DNA of 10,281 nucleotides from PXRE01 sp964435625 (GCA_964435625.1 CAYTAG010000122.1:1-10281), one strand, 5' to 3'. Positions 1-5,894 are shown, counted from the stretch's first letter. Notes: generated by a model from the letters alone, not told the origin. Translations and numbers: made by a program.

Positions 1-738
1 GACGTACGGTTCGAACACCTCGTCGTGGAGGCGGTCGGTCACGCAGTCGAGCACCGCCGCCAGGTTCTCGGCGTCCAGGCGGTTGTAGCGGACCAGGCGG
101 TCCAGCGCGGCCTCGTCGCCGCCCTCGTAGCGGTGCCACAACCGCACCGCCTCCCGGCCGTCGACGTCAGATTCGCGGTCGAGGCCCACCTCGCACTCCA
201 CCTCCTTCAGGCCGCCCGTGAGGTCCAGGCGACGGCAGGGGTACATCAGGTCCAGGTGCGGCGTCGTCACGTCGAGGTCGAACTCGCCCTCCAGGAACGG
301 GACGTCGAAGCGCTTGCCGTTGTACGACACCAGCAGGTCCGCGGCCTCCAGTTCCGCCCGTAGCGCCTCGCGGGTGAGGTCCTGGCCCCGCACGAGGGTC
401 GTCGTCTCGCCGCCGCGGTGGCAACTCACCGTCGTCACGACGCTTGATCGCTGGGAGAGGCCGGTCGTCTCGATGTCGAAAAAGCAGGCCGACTCCCGGA
501 AGTTCCCGGCCAGGCGCCACCCCTCGCCGCTGGGCAGCGCGCCCGCGAAGAAGTCCGCGTCGCCCTCCGCGAGCCTGGGCCGCGCGGCCTCGACGAACTC
601 CCGGAGGTTCCGCCCCCGCTTGCCGCCGAGCACGCCGTCCTCGACGTCCTCCCAGTGGGTGACCCCCTGCTCCCACAGCGACCGCTCGGTCTTCTCGCCG
701 ACCCCCCTGGCACCGATGAAACTGTTCTCCAGCCGCAT
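1..738 (-). CDS. RNase H-like (DEDD-type) nuclease domain protein, 3' end cut by window edge
   Basis: The visible 246 residues start with MRLENSFIGARGVGEKTE. A short helix-hairpin-helix-like segment (GVGEKTERSLWEQGVTHW, about residues 12-29) precedes an RNase H-fold exonuclease-like domain. Its acidic motifs are FFDIETTGL with D88 and E90, SYNGKRFD with D145, and YNRLDAENL with D222, the layout of DEDD-type 3'-5' exonucleases and of the YprB-like RNase H superfamily proteins common in haloarchaea. It probably acts on nucleic acid in the cytoplasm; the substrate is not known. The reading frame stays open to base 1, so the C-terminus is missing. An in-frame ATG exists at 759, but I chose 738 because a TATA-like CTCAAG lies about 28 bp before it and because the family, as I recall it, begins MRLENSFI or similar. 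It is transcribed divergently from the SHOCT gene at 869. Confidence 0.85.
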   Translation of the reverse strand, partial: MRLENSFIGARGVGEKTERSLWEQGVTHWEDVEDGVLGGKRGRNLREFVEAARPRLAEGDADFFAGALPSGEGWRLAGNFRESACFFDIETTGLSQRSSVVTTVSCHRGGETTTLVRGQDLTREALRAELEAADLLVSYNGKRFDVPFLEGEFDLDVTTPHLDLMYPCRRLDLTGGLKEVECEVGLDRESDVDGREAVRLWHRYEGGDEAALDRLVRYNRLDAENLAAVLDCVTDRLHDEVFEPYV

Positions 739-763
739 CACGAATCCCGTCGTCGGCATCCGT

Positions 764-769
764 CTTGAG
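764..769 (-). promoter_or_regulatory. TATA-like box for the RNase H-like gene
   Basis: On the minus strand the sequence reads GGAAACCCTCAAGACGG, with CTCAAG centred about 28 bp before the ATG at 738. This spacing fits a leaderless transcript beginning at that ATG. The box is a weak match. Confidence 0.35.
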
Positions 770-837
770 GGTTTCCAAGGCGGCGGTACCCGACGGGACG
801 ACGGGGACCCGGACGGTCGCCCCCGCCGACGGGAAAC

Positions 838-845
838 GGTTTTGA
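838..845 (+). promoter_or_regulatory. TATA-like box for the SHOCT membrane protein gene
   Basis: GGTTTTGA preceded by GGGAAAC (a BRE-like purine stretch) is centred about 27 bp before the ATG at 869, so the transcript is probably leaderless. Confidence 0.5.
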
Positions 846-868
846 CCGGGGCGGTTCGAATCGGGACC

Positions 869-1276
869 ATGGCCCGGGTGGCTCGCCTCCTCCACGTCGT
901 GCTCGTCCCGCTTCTCGCCGTGCTGACCCTGCCTATCGCCGTCCTCGCCGGGCTGTTCTTCGGCCTCTTCGAGGCGGCGGTCGCGTTCGTCCTCGTCGGG
1001 AGCCTGGTCCCCGTCACGGCGATTCTCGCGAACGCCCTGGGTGACGGCCACCCGGCAAGCCACCTGGCGGACGACGAACCGGCCGACTCGGCGACCGCCG
1101 GCGAGGACCCCGTCGAGGTGCTCCGGGACCGGTACGCCCGCGGCGAGATCGACGAGGCCGAACTGGAGCGACGGCTCGACGCGCTGCTCGAACTCGAGGA
1201 CGTCGACGACGAGGCGGCGGTCGAACGGACCCGGGATCGGCTCGACGCCGGCGACGTCGAACTCGAACGCGAGTGA
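869..1276 (+). CDS. Small two-helix membrane protein with C-terminal SHOCT domain
   Basis: This is a 135-residue protein. Two hydrophobic helices occupy about residues 7-33 and 36-57. A short acidic linker leads to a SHOCT-like segment (about 81-107: DPVEVLRDRYARGEIDEAEL and onward), the short C-terminal helical motif found in many small bacterial and archaeal membrane proteins and generally taken to mediate oligomerisation or protein contact. A further charged tail ends in ELERE. No enzymatic residues are visible and its role is unknown. The frame is open upstream to 218, but that part overlaps the nuclease gene antisense. The ATG at 869 begins the hydrophobic segment and has a promoter at the right distance. 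The gene converges on the regulator ending at 1327. Confidence 0.85.
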   Translation: MARVARLLHVVLVPLLAVLTLPIAVLAGLFFGLFEAAVAFVLVGSLVPVTAILANALGDGHPASHLADDEPADSATAGEDPVEVLRDRYARGEIDEAELERRLDALLELEDVDDEAAVERTRDRLDAGDVELERE

Positions 1277-1284
1277 CGGCCCCG

Positions 1285-1302
1285 GACGCGAGGCTCCGCG
1301 TC
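1285..1302. terminator. Possible hairpin between convergent genes
   Basis: GACGCG and CGCGTC form a perfect 6-bp stem around a 6-nt loop (AGGCTC) in the 50-bp gap between two convergent genes. No clear T-run follows, so a terminator role rests only on position. Confidence 0.25.
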
Positions 1303-1326
1303 GGAACGCCGGAGAACGGAACCGGG

Positions 1327-1560
1327 TCAGGCCACCTGGTAGGTGTCGGCGCCGACCCGCTCGACGACGCCGCGGCCCTCCAGGGTCCCGAGGACGCCGT
1401 AGGCGGTGATCCGGGAGACGTCCAGGCGCTCGACGAGTTCGTCGATCTCGCACTCGCCGGCGACCGCGACGTACAGGTACAGCAGTTTTCCTTCGGGCGA
1501 TTCGATCTCCTCGGGCACGCCGTCCGGGAGTGCCCTCGCTTTCGCGTGCGCGACGCTCAC
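1327..1560 (-). CDS. Small winged-helix DNA-binding regulator (TrmB/MarR-like fold)
   Basis: The protein has 77 residues starting at a GTG codon. After an N-terminal basic/acidic lead (SVAHAKARALPDGVPEEIES) comes a compact winged-helix domain: helix 1 PEGKLLYLYVAVAG, helix 2 IDELVERL, recognition helix VSRITAYGVLGTLEGRGVVERV, and a short wing ending TYQVA. This small stand-alone domain is a very common haloarchaeal type, resembling the DNA-binding part of TrmB or MarR regulators. It has no effector domain. The start is uncertain: a 13-codon ORF (1598-1557) in another frame ends in a GTGA overlap with this GTG, and the best TATA-like box sits near 1620. Translation may therefore be coupled to that upstream ORF. 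The gene diverges from the membrane-bound regulator at 1743. Confidence 0.8.
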   Translation of the reverse strand: MSVAHAKARALPDGVPEEIESPEGKLLYLYVAVAGECEIDELVERLDVSRITAYGVLGTLEGRGVVERVGADTYQVA

Positions 1561-1598
1561 GTCTCGGACCCTCCGTCGGTCGACTTCGTGTCGATCAT
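1557..1598 (-). other. 13-codon upstream ORF overlapping the regulator start (GTGA)
   Basis: On the minus strand ATG at 1598 opens MIDTKSTDGGSET and ends at TGA 1559-1557. This overlaps the GTG of the downstream regulator in the 4-nt GTGA. A TATA-like TATAAC at 1622-1617 is about 22-25 bp upstream, so a transcript would start close to this ATG. It may be a leader peptide that couples translation, or simply a chance ORF in a short 5' leader. Confidence 0.35.
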
Positions 1599-1613
1599 GT
1601 CGTCCGTGTGAAC

Positions 1614-1647
1614 GCCGTTATAGAACTTCAACGTTGCCGTTATACGG
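1614..1647. promoter_or_regulatory. Promoter/operator region of the minus-strand regulator: GCCGTTATA direct repeats
   Basis: GCCGTTATA occurs at 1614-1622 and again at 1636-1644, 22 bp (about two helical turns) apart. The second copy lies within CCGT-TAT-ACGG (1637-1647), a 4-bp inverted repeat with a 3-nt spacer. Read on the minus strand, the first copy gives TATAAC, the probable TATA box. An additional inverted GTTATA lies at 1678-1683. The arrangement suggests binding by a regulator, possibly one of the two flanking genes. Confidence 0.4.
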
Positions 1648-1713
1648 TTTAGGTAATATAATTGTGATTCAATAGCATATAACAGTCGTTCCCGCGGGCC
1701 TCGCTCACAAGCG

Positions 1714-1719
1714 TTATTT
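1714..1719 (+). promoter_or_regulatory. TATA-like box for the membrane-anchored regulator
   Basis: TTATTT in AAGCGTTATTTCGG is centred about 27 bp before the ATG at 1743, matching a leaderless haloarchaeal promoter. Confidence 0.5.
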
Positions 1720-1742
1720 CGGCGGCTTCCGAACCTCCCACC

Positions 1743-2426
1743 ATGGCCGACGTGCCGCCCGAATCCCCCGCCGACGAGGAGTCGGCCGCCGACGCGCCGG
1801 CCGAGTCCCCACGGGAGGGGTCATCCGACGGCGACCGCCGGAATCCCCCGGACGTCCGCGGAAACGGCGAGGCCCCGCAGGTCGTGGGCGCCGACAGCGA
1901 CGCGGCCGACGACCTGCTCGGGGTCCTCTCGTCGGAAACCGCACGCGCCGTGCTCGAAGCCCTCCACGACGACCCGGCGACCGCGTCGGAACTCGCCGAG
2001 CGCCTGGACGCGTCGGTGCAGACGGTCCACTACCACCTCGGGAACCTCTCGGAGGCCGGCGTCGTCGAGGTGGCCGGGGCGACCACCTCCGAGAAGGGCC
2101 GCGAGATGGACCTGTACGCGCCGGCCGGCGGGCCGGTCGTCGTGTTCGCCGGCGACGAAGACGACGGCGACCGGTTGCGCGACGCCCTGAAGCGCCTGGT
2201 CGGCGCCTTCGGCGTGCTCGCGCTCGTCAGCCTGCTGGTCCAGGAGTTGCTCGGCGGCGGCGTCCGACGCCTCTGGGAGTCGACCGAATCGACCGACGAC
2301 GTGATGGTCGCGGAGACGACCCGCGAGGCGGCCGGCGTCGAACCGGGCCTGGCCTTCTTCGCCGGCGGCGCGGTCGTCCTCCTGGTCGGTTTCGCGGTCT
2401 GGTACTGGCGCTGGCGGGCCGGTTGA
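1743..2426 (+). CDS. Membrane-anchored winged-helix (ArsR/HTH_20-like) transcriptional regulator
   Basis: This is a 227-residue protein. Residues 1-55 are acidic and disordered-looking. Residues about 55-127 form an ArsR-type winged helix: LLGVLSSETARAVLEAL, then DPATASELAERL, recognition helix SVQTVHYHLGNLSEAGVVEV, and a wing with ATTSEKGREMDLYAP. Two hydrophobic segments follow at about 151-170 and 202-222, ending in the aromatic/basic WYWRWRAG. The predicted topology puts the DNA-binding domain in the cytoplasm and a ~30-residue loop (171-201) outside. That suggests a one-component regulator sensing a membrane or surface signal, as inferred for related haloarchaeal HTH-TM proteins. The signal and targets are unknown. 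It shares an AT-rich spacer with the divergent small regulator. The ATG at 1743 is supported by a TATA-like box 27 bp upstream. Confidence 0.85.
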   Translation: MADVPPESPADEESAADAPAESPREGSSDGDRRNPPDVRGNGEAPQVVGADSDAADDLLGVLSSETARAVLEALHDDPATASELAERLDASVQTVHYHLGNLSEAGVVEVAGATTSEKGREMDLYAPAGGPVVVFAGDEDDGDRLRDALKRLVGAFGVLALVSLLVQELLGGGVRRLWESTESTDDVMVAETTREAAGVEPGLAFFAGGAVVLLVGFAVWYWRWRAG

Positions 2427-2471
2427 TTTCCGGGGGAAGTGGTCTCCTCCCTGGGCTCGGACGGTCTCTGC

Positions 2472-2505
2472 CGTATATGAATATATGTTCATATTTTCAT
2501 ATACG
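2472..2505. repeat. AT-rich palindrome with three TTCATAT half-sites
   Basis: CGTATATGAA (2472-2481) and TTCATATACG (2496-2505) are perfect 10-bp inverted repeats around a 14-nt spacer. Inside, ATATGAA (2475-2481) also pairs with TTCATAT at 2488-2494, so the site holds one forward and two reverse copies of the same 7-bp half-site. It stands out in GC-rich surroundings, 46 bp after the stop of the membrane regulator. An operator, a cruciform or a terminator-associated structure are all possible; no start codon with promoter spacing lies next to it. Confidence 0.55.
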
Positions 2506-2618
2506 TCTCGTTCTCGGCGGTGGTACGCTGGGTCGTGGAAGGCGCTCGTCGTATATCCTCACGGCGTCGGTTGCGACTCGGCAGCGACTGGGCACCACTC
2601 GACGGCCACCGGGCGACT

Positions 2619-2732
2619 AGGGATGGCCTCACCCTCCCCAGCCGCGGGGTTGGGCCGGCGCCCGCCAGCCGAGGGCGCCGGCCCGCCCCCGGCCCTCGCG
2701 CGCGTTCCTCGCGCGCGCCGAGAGCCTAATTT
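2619..2732 (+). repeat. GC-rich repeat element copy A (short form)
   Basis: Two blocks match the right arm of the element at 6705-7065 in the same order and orientation. Block 2619-2644 (AGGGAT...CCCTCCCCAGCCG) matches 6960-6985 at 22 of 26 positions. Block 2693-2720 (CCCTCGCGCGCGTT...) matches 7026-7053 at 27 of 28, and both are followed 8 nt later by AATTT. The stretch between the blocks is unrelated in the two copies: here it holds a perfect 12-bp GC stem (2652-2663 with 2673-2684, 9-nt loop). No left arm is apparent upstream. It ends about 120 bp before the next start codon. Confidence 0.7.
2652..2684. repeat. Perfect 12-bp GC hairpin inside element copy A
   Basis: GGGCCGGCGCCC (2652-2663) and GGGCGCCGGCCC (2673-2684) are perfectly complementary around the 9-nt loop GCCAGCCGA. 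The all-GC stem would be very stable in DNA or RNA. Confidence 0.75.
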
Positions 2733-2772
2733 GGTAAACAAACGAGTCCGGAGGCGAGCGTCGCCAACACAT

Positions 2773-2798
2773 TCACGTCTCGGTCTCACGTCTCGGTC
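2773..2798 (+). repeat. Perfect 13-bp tandem repeat upstream of the zinc-ribbon gene
   Basis: TCACGTCTCGGTC occurs twice head to tail (2773-2785 and 2786-2798), ending about 22 bp before the TATA-like box. Its place just upstream of the core promoter suits a regulator-binding site, but nothing proves this. Confidence 0.5.
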
Positions 2799-2820
2799 CC
2801 ACAGTCGGATCGGGGAGCAC

Positions 2821-2826
2821 TTTTTA
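2821..2826 (+). promoter_or_regulatory. TATA-like box for the zinc-ribbon/winged-helix gene
   Basis: TTTTTA in GCACTTTTTAGACC is centred about 28 bp before the ATG at 2852. It is one of the best core-promoter matches in the window and implies a leaderless transcript. Confidence 0.6.
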
Positions 2827-2851
2827 GACCGACGACGACGAACGACGGACG

Positions 2852-3838
2852 ATGGCCGACCTCCAATCGTGTTACTTCTGTGGGACCGGGCCGGGTGGAT
2901 CCCTGGAGTCGTACGGCGTCGTCCCGTCGGCGCTGGACCCGTCGCCGGAGGAGCAACGTAGCGTCGTCCTCTGTCCGGACTGCCGGGACAAACTCACCGC
3001 GTTGCTCCGGCCGGTCGTCGCCGCCACAGACACCGAACCCCCCAGTACGGCACCGGCCCCCGAGGACAACGACGATCCGGGCGTCGATCCGTCCCTCCTC
3101 TCGACTGAAACCGACGGCGAGCAGGGAACCGACGGCGAGCAGGGAACCGACGACGAGCGGGGCTCCGACGGGATCGAGTCGGGACCCGCTGCCGACGAGC
3201 CGGGAACCGCCGGCGACGATCCAGCGACCGACGTCGCCGGGCAGGGACCGGACGACGACGGGATCGCATCGGAGGGTGAGGACGGGATCGCGTCGGGGGA
3301 CAGCGAAACCACGGCGGCGGGCGCCGACGCGAAATCGCCGCAGTCGACGTCGGACCGGCCCGAGGGATCGACGGAGTCCCGGGGGGCAGCGACCGGCGGA
3401 ACCGACGACGACGGCCGGTCGATCACCTTCGATGGGGCGGCCGGCGACGATTCGGCGGACGAATCCGCCGACGGGGACGCGTCCGCGGGCGACACGGGGC
3501 TAGCCGGCGCGTCGACCGGCTCGGCGGAGCCGACCGGTGGGACGGGGCCCGGCGACGGAGAGGCCGGCGGCTCGGCGAGTTCGGCGGGCGGAACCGACGC
3601 GAGCGGTTCGGGCGACCCCTCGGCCGAGGACCTGCTGGGCGACGACAACGACGCCTACCGGAAGGTGATCCGGCTGCTGCAGAACCGGGAGTTCCCGGTC
3701 AGGCGCGTCGAGATCGAGGACCTGGCGAGCAACGCCTACAAGCTCAGTCCCCGGGAGTGCTCGGACGCCATCGACGCGATCATCCAGAAGGGCCTGCTCG
3801 TCGAGGACGACGGCATGCTCAAGCGGCCCGGTAGTTGA
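2852..3838 (+). CDS. Zinc-ribbon / acidic linker / winged-helix-like protein
   Basis: This 328-residue protein has three parts. Residues 1-50 form a treble-clef or ribbon-like zinc site with C7-x2-C10 and C41-x2-C44 (CYFCG and CPDC). Residues about 55-258 are a Gly/Asp/Ser/Thr/Glu low-complexity acidic linker, including a tandem DGEQGT repeat. Residues about 268-328 (from AYRKVIRLLQNREFPVRRVE to the end) are a helical domain resembling a winged helix: a first helix, then VRRVEIEDLASNAYKLS, helix PRECSDAIDAIIQKGLL, and a short wing EDDGMLKR. The protein probably binds nucleic acid or protein through its two ends. No specific function is recognised. Its promoter region carries a 13-bp tandem repeat. 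A 105-bp gap with its own promoter separates it from the acyl-CoA dehydrogenase. Confidence 0.8.
   Translation: MADLQSCYFCGTGPGGSLESYGVVPSALDPSPEEQRSVVLCPDCRDKLTALLRPVVAATDTEPPSTAPAPEDNDDPGVDPSLLSTETDGEQGTDGEQGTDDERGSDGIESGPAADEPGTAGDDPATDVAGQGPDDDGIASEGEDGIASGDSETTAAGADAKSPQSTSDRPEGSTESRGAATGGTDDDGRSITFDGAAGDDSADESADGDASAGDTGLAGASTGSAEPTGGTGPGDGEAGGSASSAGGTDASGSGDPSAEDLLGDDNDAYRKVIRLLQNREFPVRRVEIEDLASNAYKLSPRECSDAIDAIIQKGLLVEDDGMLKRPGS
3110..3145 (+). repeat. 18-bp tandem repeat inside the acidic linker
   Basis: ACCGACGGCGAGCAGGGA is repeated exactly at 3110-3127 and 3128-3145, followed by a diverged third copy (ACCGACGACGAGCGGGG). It encodes the hexapeptide repeat TDGEQG and suggests that the linker grows by in-frame duplication. 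Confidence 0.75.
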
Positions 3839-3912
3839 TCCCCCGGTTCCGGTCGGGGTCGCGGAAACGCCCGGCCGGCGGAAACGGCAGGACCGTTGTT
3901 TTCGCGCGGAAA

Positions 3913-3920
3913 CGTCTTTG
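3913..3920 (+). promoter_or_regulatory. TATA-like box for the acyl-CoA dehydrogenase gene
   Basis: CGTCTTTG following GGAAA is centred about 27 bp before the ATG at 3944. A second T-rich stretch (GTTGTTTTCG, 3894-3903) lies further up. Confidence 0.4.
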
Positions 3921-3943
3921 TGCGAGCCGTCCCCACGCGTCAC

Positions 3944-5683
3944 ATGGCCATCGACTACGGCGACCTGGACCGCGGGCGAGGGGTCGACTACTGGGCGTCC
4001 GACCCGGCGTTGCGCCGCGAGGTCCGCCGGACCTACCCGGCCGGGGACTTCGAGTGGGCGCGGGGCCGACTGGCGGCGTTCGGCGAGGTGGTGGGGACCA
4101 CCATCGCGGAAAACGCCGACCTGATCGACCGCCACGACCCGACGCTGTCGACCTACGACCGCGACGGCGACCCCCTCAACGAAATCGAGTACCACCCCGC
4201 CCAGTTCGAGAACGAGCGACTGACCTACGAGGCCGGCGCGGTGGCCGACTCCTTCCGGGCGCCGCCGGATCGGGAGGACCCGCTGCCGTTGACCCACGAC
4301 CTCGCCTTCGGCTACCTGCTGGGGACCGTCGACGTCGGCCTGGGCTGTCCCGTGGCGATGACCGCCGGCGCCGCGCTCGTGCTGGAGCAGTTCGGCCGCG
4401 AGGAGTACGCCGAGTTCTTCGAGGGCCTCACTGCGCGGGAGTACGACGACGTGATGCAGGGGGCGATGTTCCTCACCGAGCGCCAGGGCGGCAGCGACGT
4501 CGGCAAGACGGCGACCCGCGCCGAGCAGGTCCATGGCCGCACCTACGAACTCCACGGCGAGAAGTGGTTCTGCTCGAACCTCGATGCCGAGTGCATCCTG
4601 ACGCTGGCCCGCCGGCCGGGCGCCCCCGACGGGACCGAGGGGTTGTCGCTGTTCCTGGTACCCCGGAGGAAGGAAGACGGTGAGCGCAACGACTACTACT
4701 TCCGGCGGCTGAAGAACAAACTCGGCACCCGGTCGGTCCCGACTGGCGAGGTCGAGTTCCGCGGGACGGAGGCGTACCTCGTCGGCGAACCCGACCGGGG
4801 CTTCCGGTACATGGCCGAGATGCTGAACATGGAGCGCCTGCACAACGCCATGGCCTCCGCGGGGGTGATCGGCCGGGCCGCCCTGGAGAGCAAGGTCCAC
4901 GCCGCAAACCGCGAAGCCTTCGGGAGCACCCTGGACGACAAGCCCCTGATGCGCCGGGACCTCGTCGAGATGACGGTCGCCCACGAGGCGGCGACCGCGT
5001 TCGCCTTCGACGCCGCCCGCGCGTTCGACCGCTACCACCGCGGCGACGAGGCGGCCTACAAACGCATGCGCATCCTCGTCCCGATTGCGAAGTACCGCAC
5101 CGCGCGGATGGCGGTCGACGCCGCCTCCTACGCGATGGAGATCCTGGGCGGCAACGGGTACGTCCGCGACTGGGTGACCCACCGCCTGCTACGGGACGCC
5201 CAGGTGCTGCCCATCTGGGAGGGCGCCTCCAACGTCCTCTCGCTGGACGTGCTCCGGGCGATGGCCGGCGAGGCCGCCCACGAGCCACTTCTGGCCCGCG
5301 TCCGCGAGTACCTCGACGAAGCCGACGAGGCAGACCCGCTCGCCGACCTCGTGGCGACCTGTCGCGACGAACTCGCGGGCCTGGAGGACGCCCTCGCAAC
5401 CCTGGCAACCAGCGACCGCGCGTACGCCGAACTGCAGGCCAAGGAGCTGGCGGACTACGTCTTCGACGTGTACGTGGCGGCGCTGCTGCTTGCGGAGGCC
5501 GGCCGGGACCTGGCGGACGACGACGCCCGCAAGGCGCTGGTGGCGCGGTGGTGGATCGACGAACATCTCCGCGAGCAGGCGGCCCGGGGCATCCCCGCGG
5601 ACCGGCGACTCCCGGACGAGCACTTCGCTGCCGTCGCGCGGTACGCGACGCTCGACCCGGCCGCCCTCGACGGTGGGGATTGA
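3944..5683 (+). CDS. Acyl-CoA dehydrogenase, AidB-like branch
   Basis: This 579-residue protein is predicted to be an FAD-dependent acyl-CoA dehydrogenase, oxidising an acyl-CoA at the alpha-beta bond in the cytoplasm and passing electrons to electron-transfer flavoprotein. The domain order is helical N-terminus, beta domain with MFLTERQGGSDV (about 175-186) and GEKWFCSN (from 205), then RLKNKLGTRSVPTGEVEF and helical C-domain with AMEILGGNGYVRD and LPIWEGASNVLSLDVLRAM. QGGSDV, KLG-RS and IWEGxxN are the signature of the AidB/long-form branch; the glutamate of IWEG (about 426) lies where members of the superfamily often carry a catalytic base. At ~580 residues it is longer than the ~380 of ordinary members because of N- and C-terminal extensions. 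AidB itself binds DNA in the alkylation response, so a repair-linked role is possible but unproven. The ATG at 3944 is preferred over 3896 because of promoter spacing. Confidence 0.9.
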   Translation: MAIDYGDLDRGRGVDYWASDPALRREVRRTYPAGDFEWARGRLAAFGEVVGTTIAENADLIDRHDPTLSTYDRDGDPLNEIEYHPAQFENERLTYEAGAVADSFRAPPDREDPLPLTHDLAFGYLLGTVDVGLGCPVAMTAGAALVLEQFGREEYAEFFEGLTAREYDDVMQGAMFLTERQGGSDVGKTATRAEQVHGRTYELHGEKWFCSNLDAECILTLARRPGAPDGTEGLSLFLVPRRKEDGERNDYYFRRLKNKLGTRSVPTGEVEFRGTEAYLVGEPDRGFRYMAEMLNMERLHNAMASAGVIGRAALESKVHAANREAFGSTLDDKPLMRRDLVEMTVAHEAATAFAFDAARAFDRYHRGDEAAYKRMRILVPIAKYRTARMAVDAASYAMEILGGNGYVRDWVTHRLLRDAQVLPIWEGASNVLSLDVLRAMAGEAAHEPLLARVREYLDEADEADPLADLVATCRDELAGLEDALATLATSDRAYAELQAKELADYVFDVYVAALLLAEAGRDLADDDARKALVARWWIDEHLREQAARGIPADRRLPDEHFAAVARYATLDPAALDGGD

Positions 5684-5711
5684 CGACCCCGGTCCCGGTC
5701 GGCGCCGGTCG

Positions 5712-5870
5712 CTACTCGACGTTCACCAGGTCCTCGGTATCGCAGTACGGACACGTCGGCTCGTCGATCTCCTCGCTGTAGGCGAACGACCGCCCGCAGG
5801 ACGGACACCGGTACTCCGCGGCGGTGTGGCCGGGACCGAGCGCGCGCCGCAGCGAGTCGAACACCCCCAT
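5712..5870 (-). CDS. 52-residue zinc-ribbon protein
   Basis: The minus strand encodes MGVFDSLRRALGPGHTAAEY followed by RCPSCGRSF...PTCPYCDTED and the end LVNVE. Two CxxC pairs (C22/C25 and C40/C43) make a rubredoxin-like zinc ribbon behind a short amphipathic helix. Small proteins of this build are frequent in haloarchaea and many lack a known role; the ribbon may bind nucleic acid or a protein partner. The start is well supported: on the minus strand ACTTTTGG is centred about 28 bp before the ATG at 5870, a leaderless promoter. It converges on the acyl-CoA dehydrogenase across 28 bp and diverges from the SRPBCC gene. Confidence 0.8.
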   Translation of the reverse strand: MGVFDSLRRALGPGHTAAEYRCPSCGRSFAYSEEIDEPTCPYCDTEDLVNVE

Positions 5871-5894
5871 CGGTCGTCGCTACGGCATCCGGCA

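Larger units (their letters stand above)
2427..2851. other. Gene-free 425-bp stretch with palindrome, repeat element and tandem repeat
   Basis: No convincing coding region is seen on either strand; the open frames here are GC-bias shadows without protein-like composition. It contains the AT-rich palindrome (2472-2505), the GC-rich repeat element (2619-2732), the AT-rich AATTTGGTAAACAAACG just after it, a 13-bp tandem repeat (2773-2798) and the promoter of the next gene. Confidence 0.6.

Noticed and set aside
167..1453. 428-codon open frame on the minus strand
   Set aside because: It is a different frame from the RNase H-like gene, which carries the acidic motifs. It crosses the SHOCT gene antisense and is Arg/Gly/Pro-rich without structure.
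2485..2961. 158-codon open frame through the gene-free stretch and repeat element A
   Set aside because: It translates the GC-rich repeat and overlaps the start of the zinc-ribbon gene. There is no promoter at the right distance and the composition is not protein-like.
3500..5182. 560-codon open frame on the minus strand opposite the acyl-CoA dehydrogenase
   Set aside because: It is antisense to a gene with clear family motifs. Its composition (Val/Gly/Arg/His-rich) is that of a GC-bias shadow and it shows no domain.
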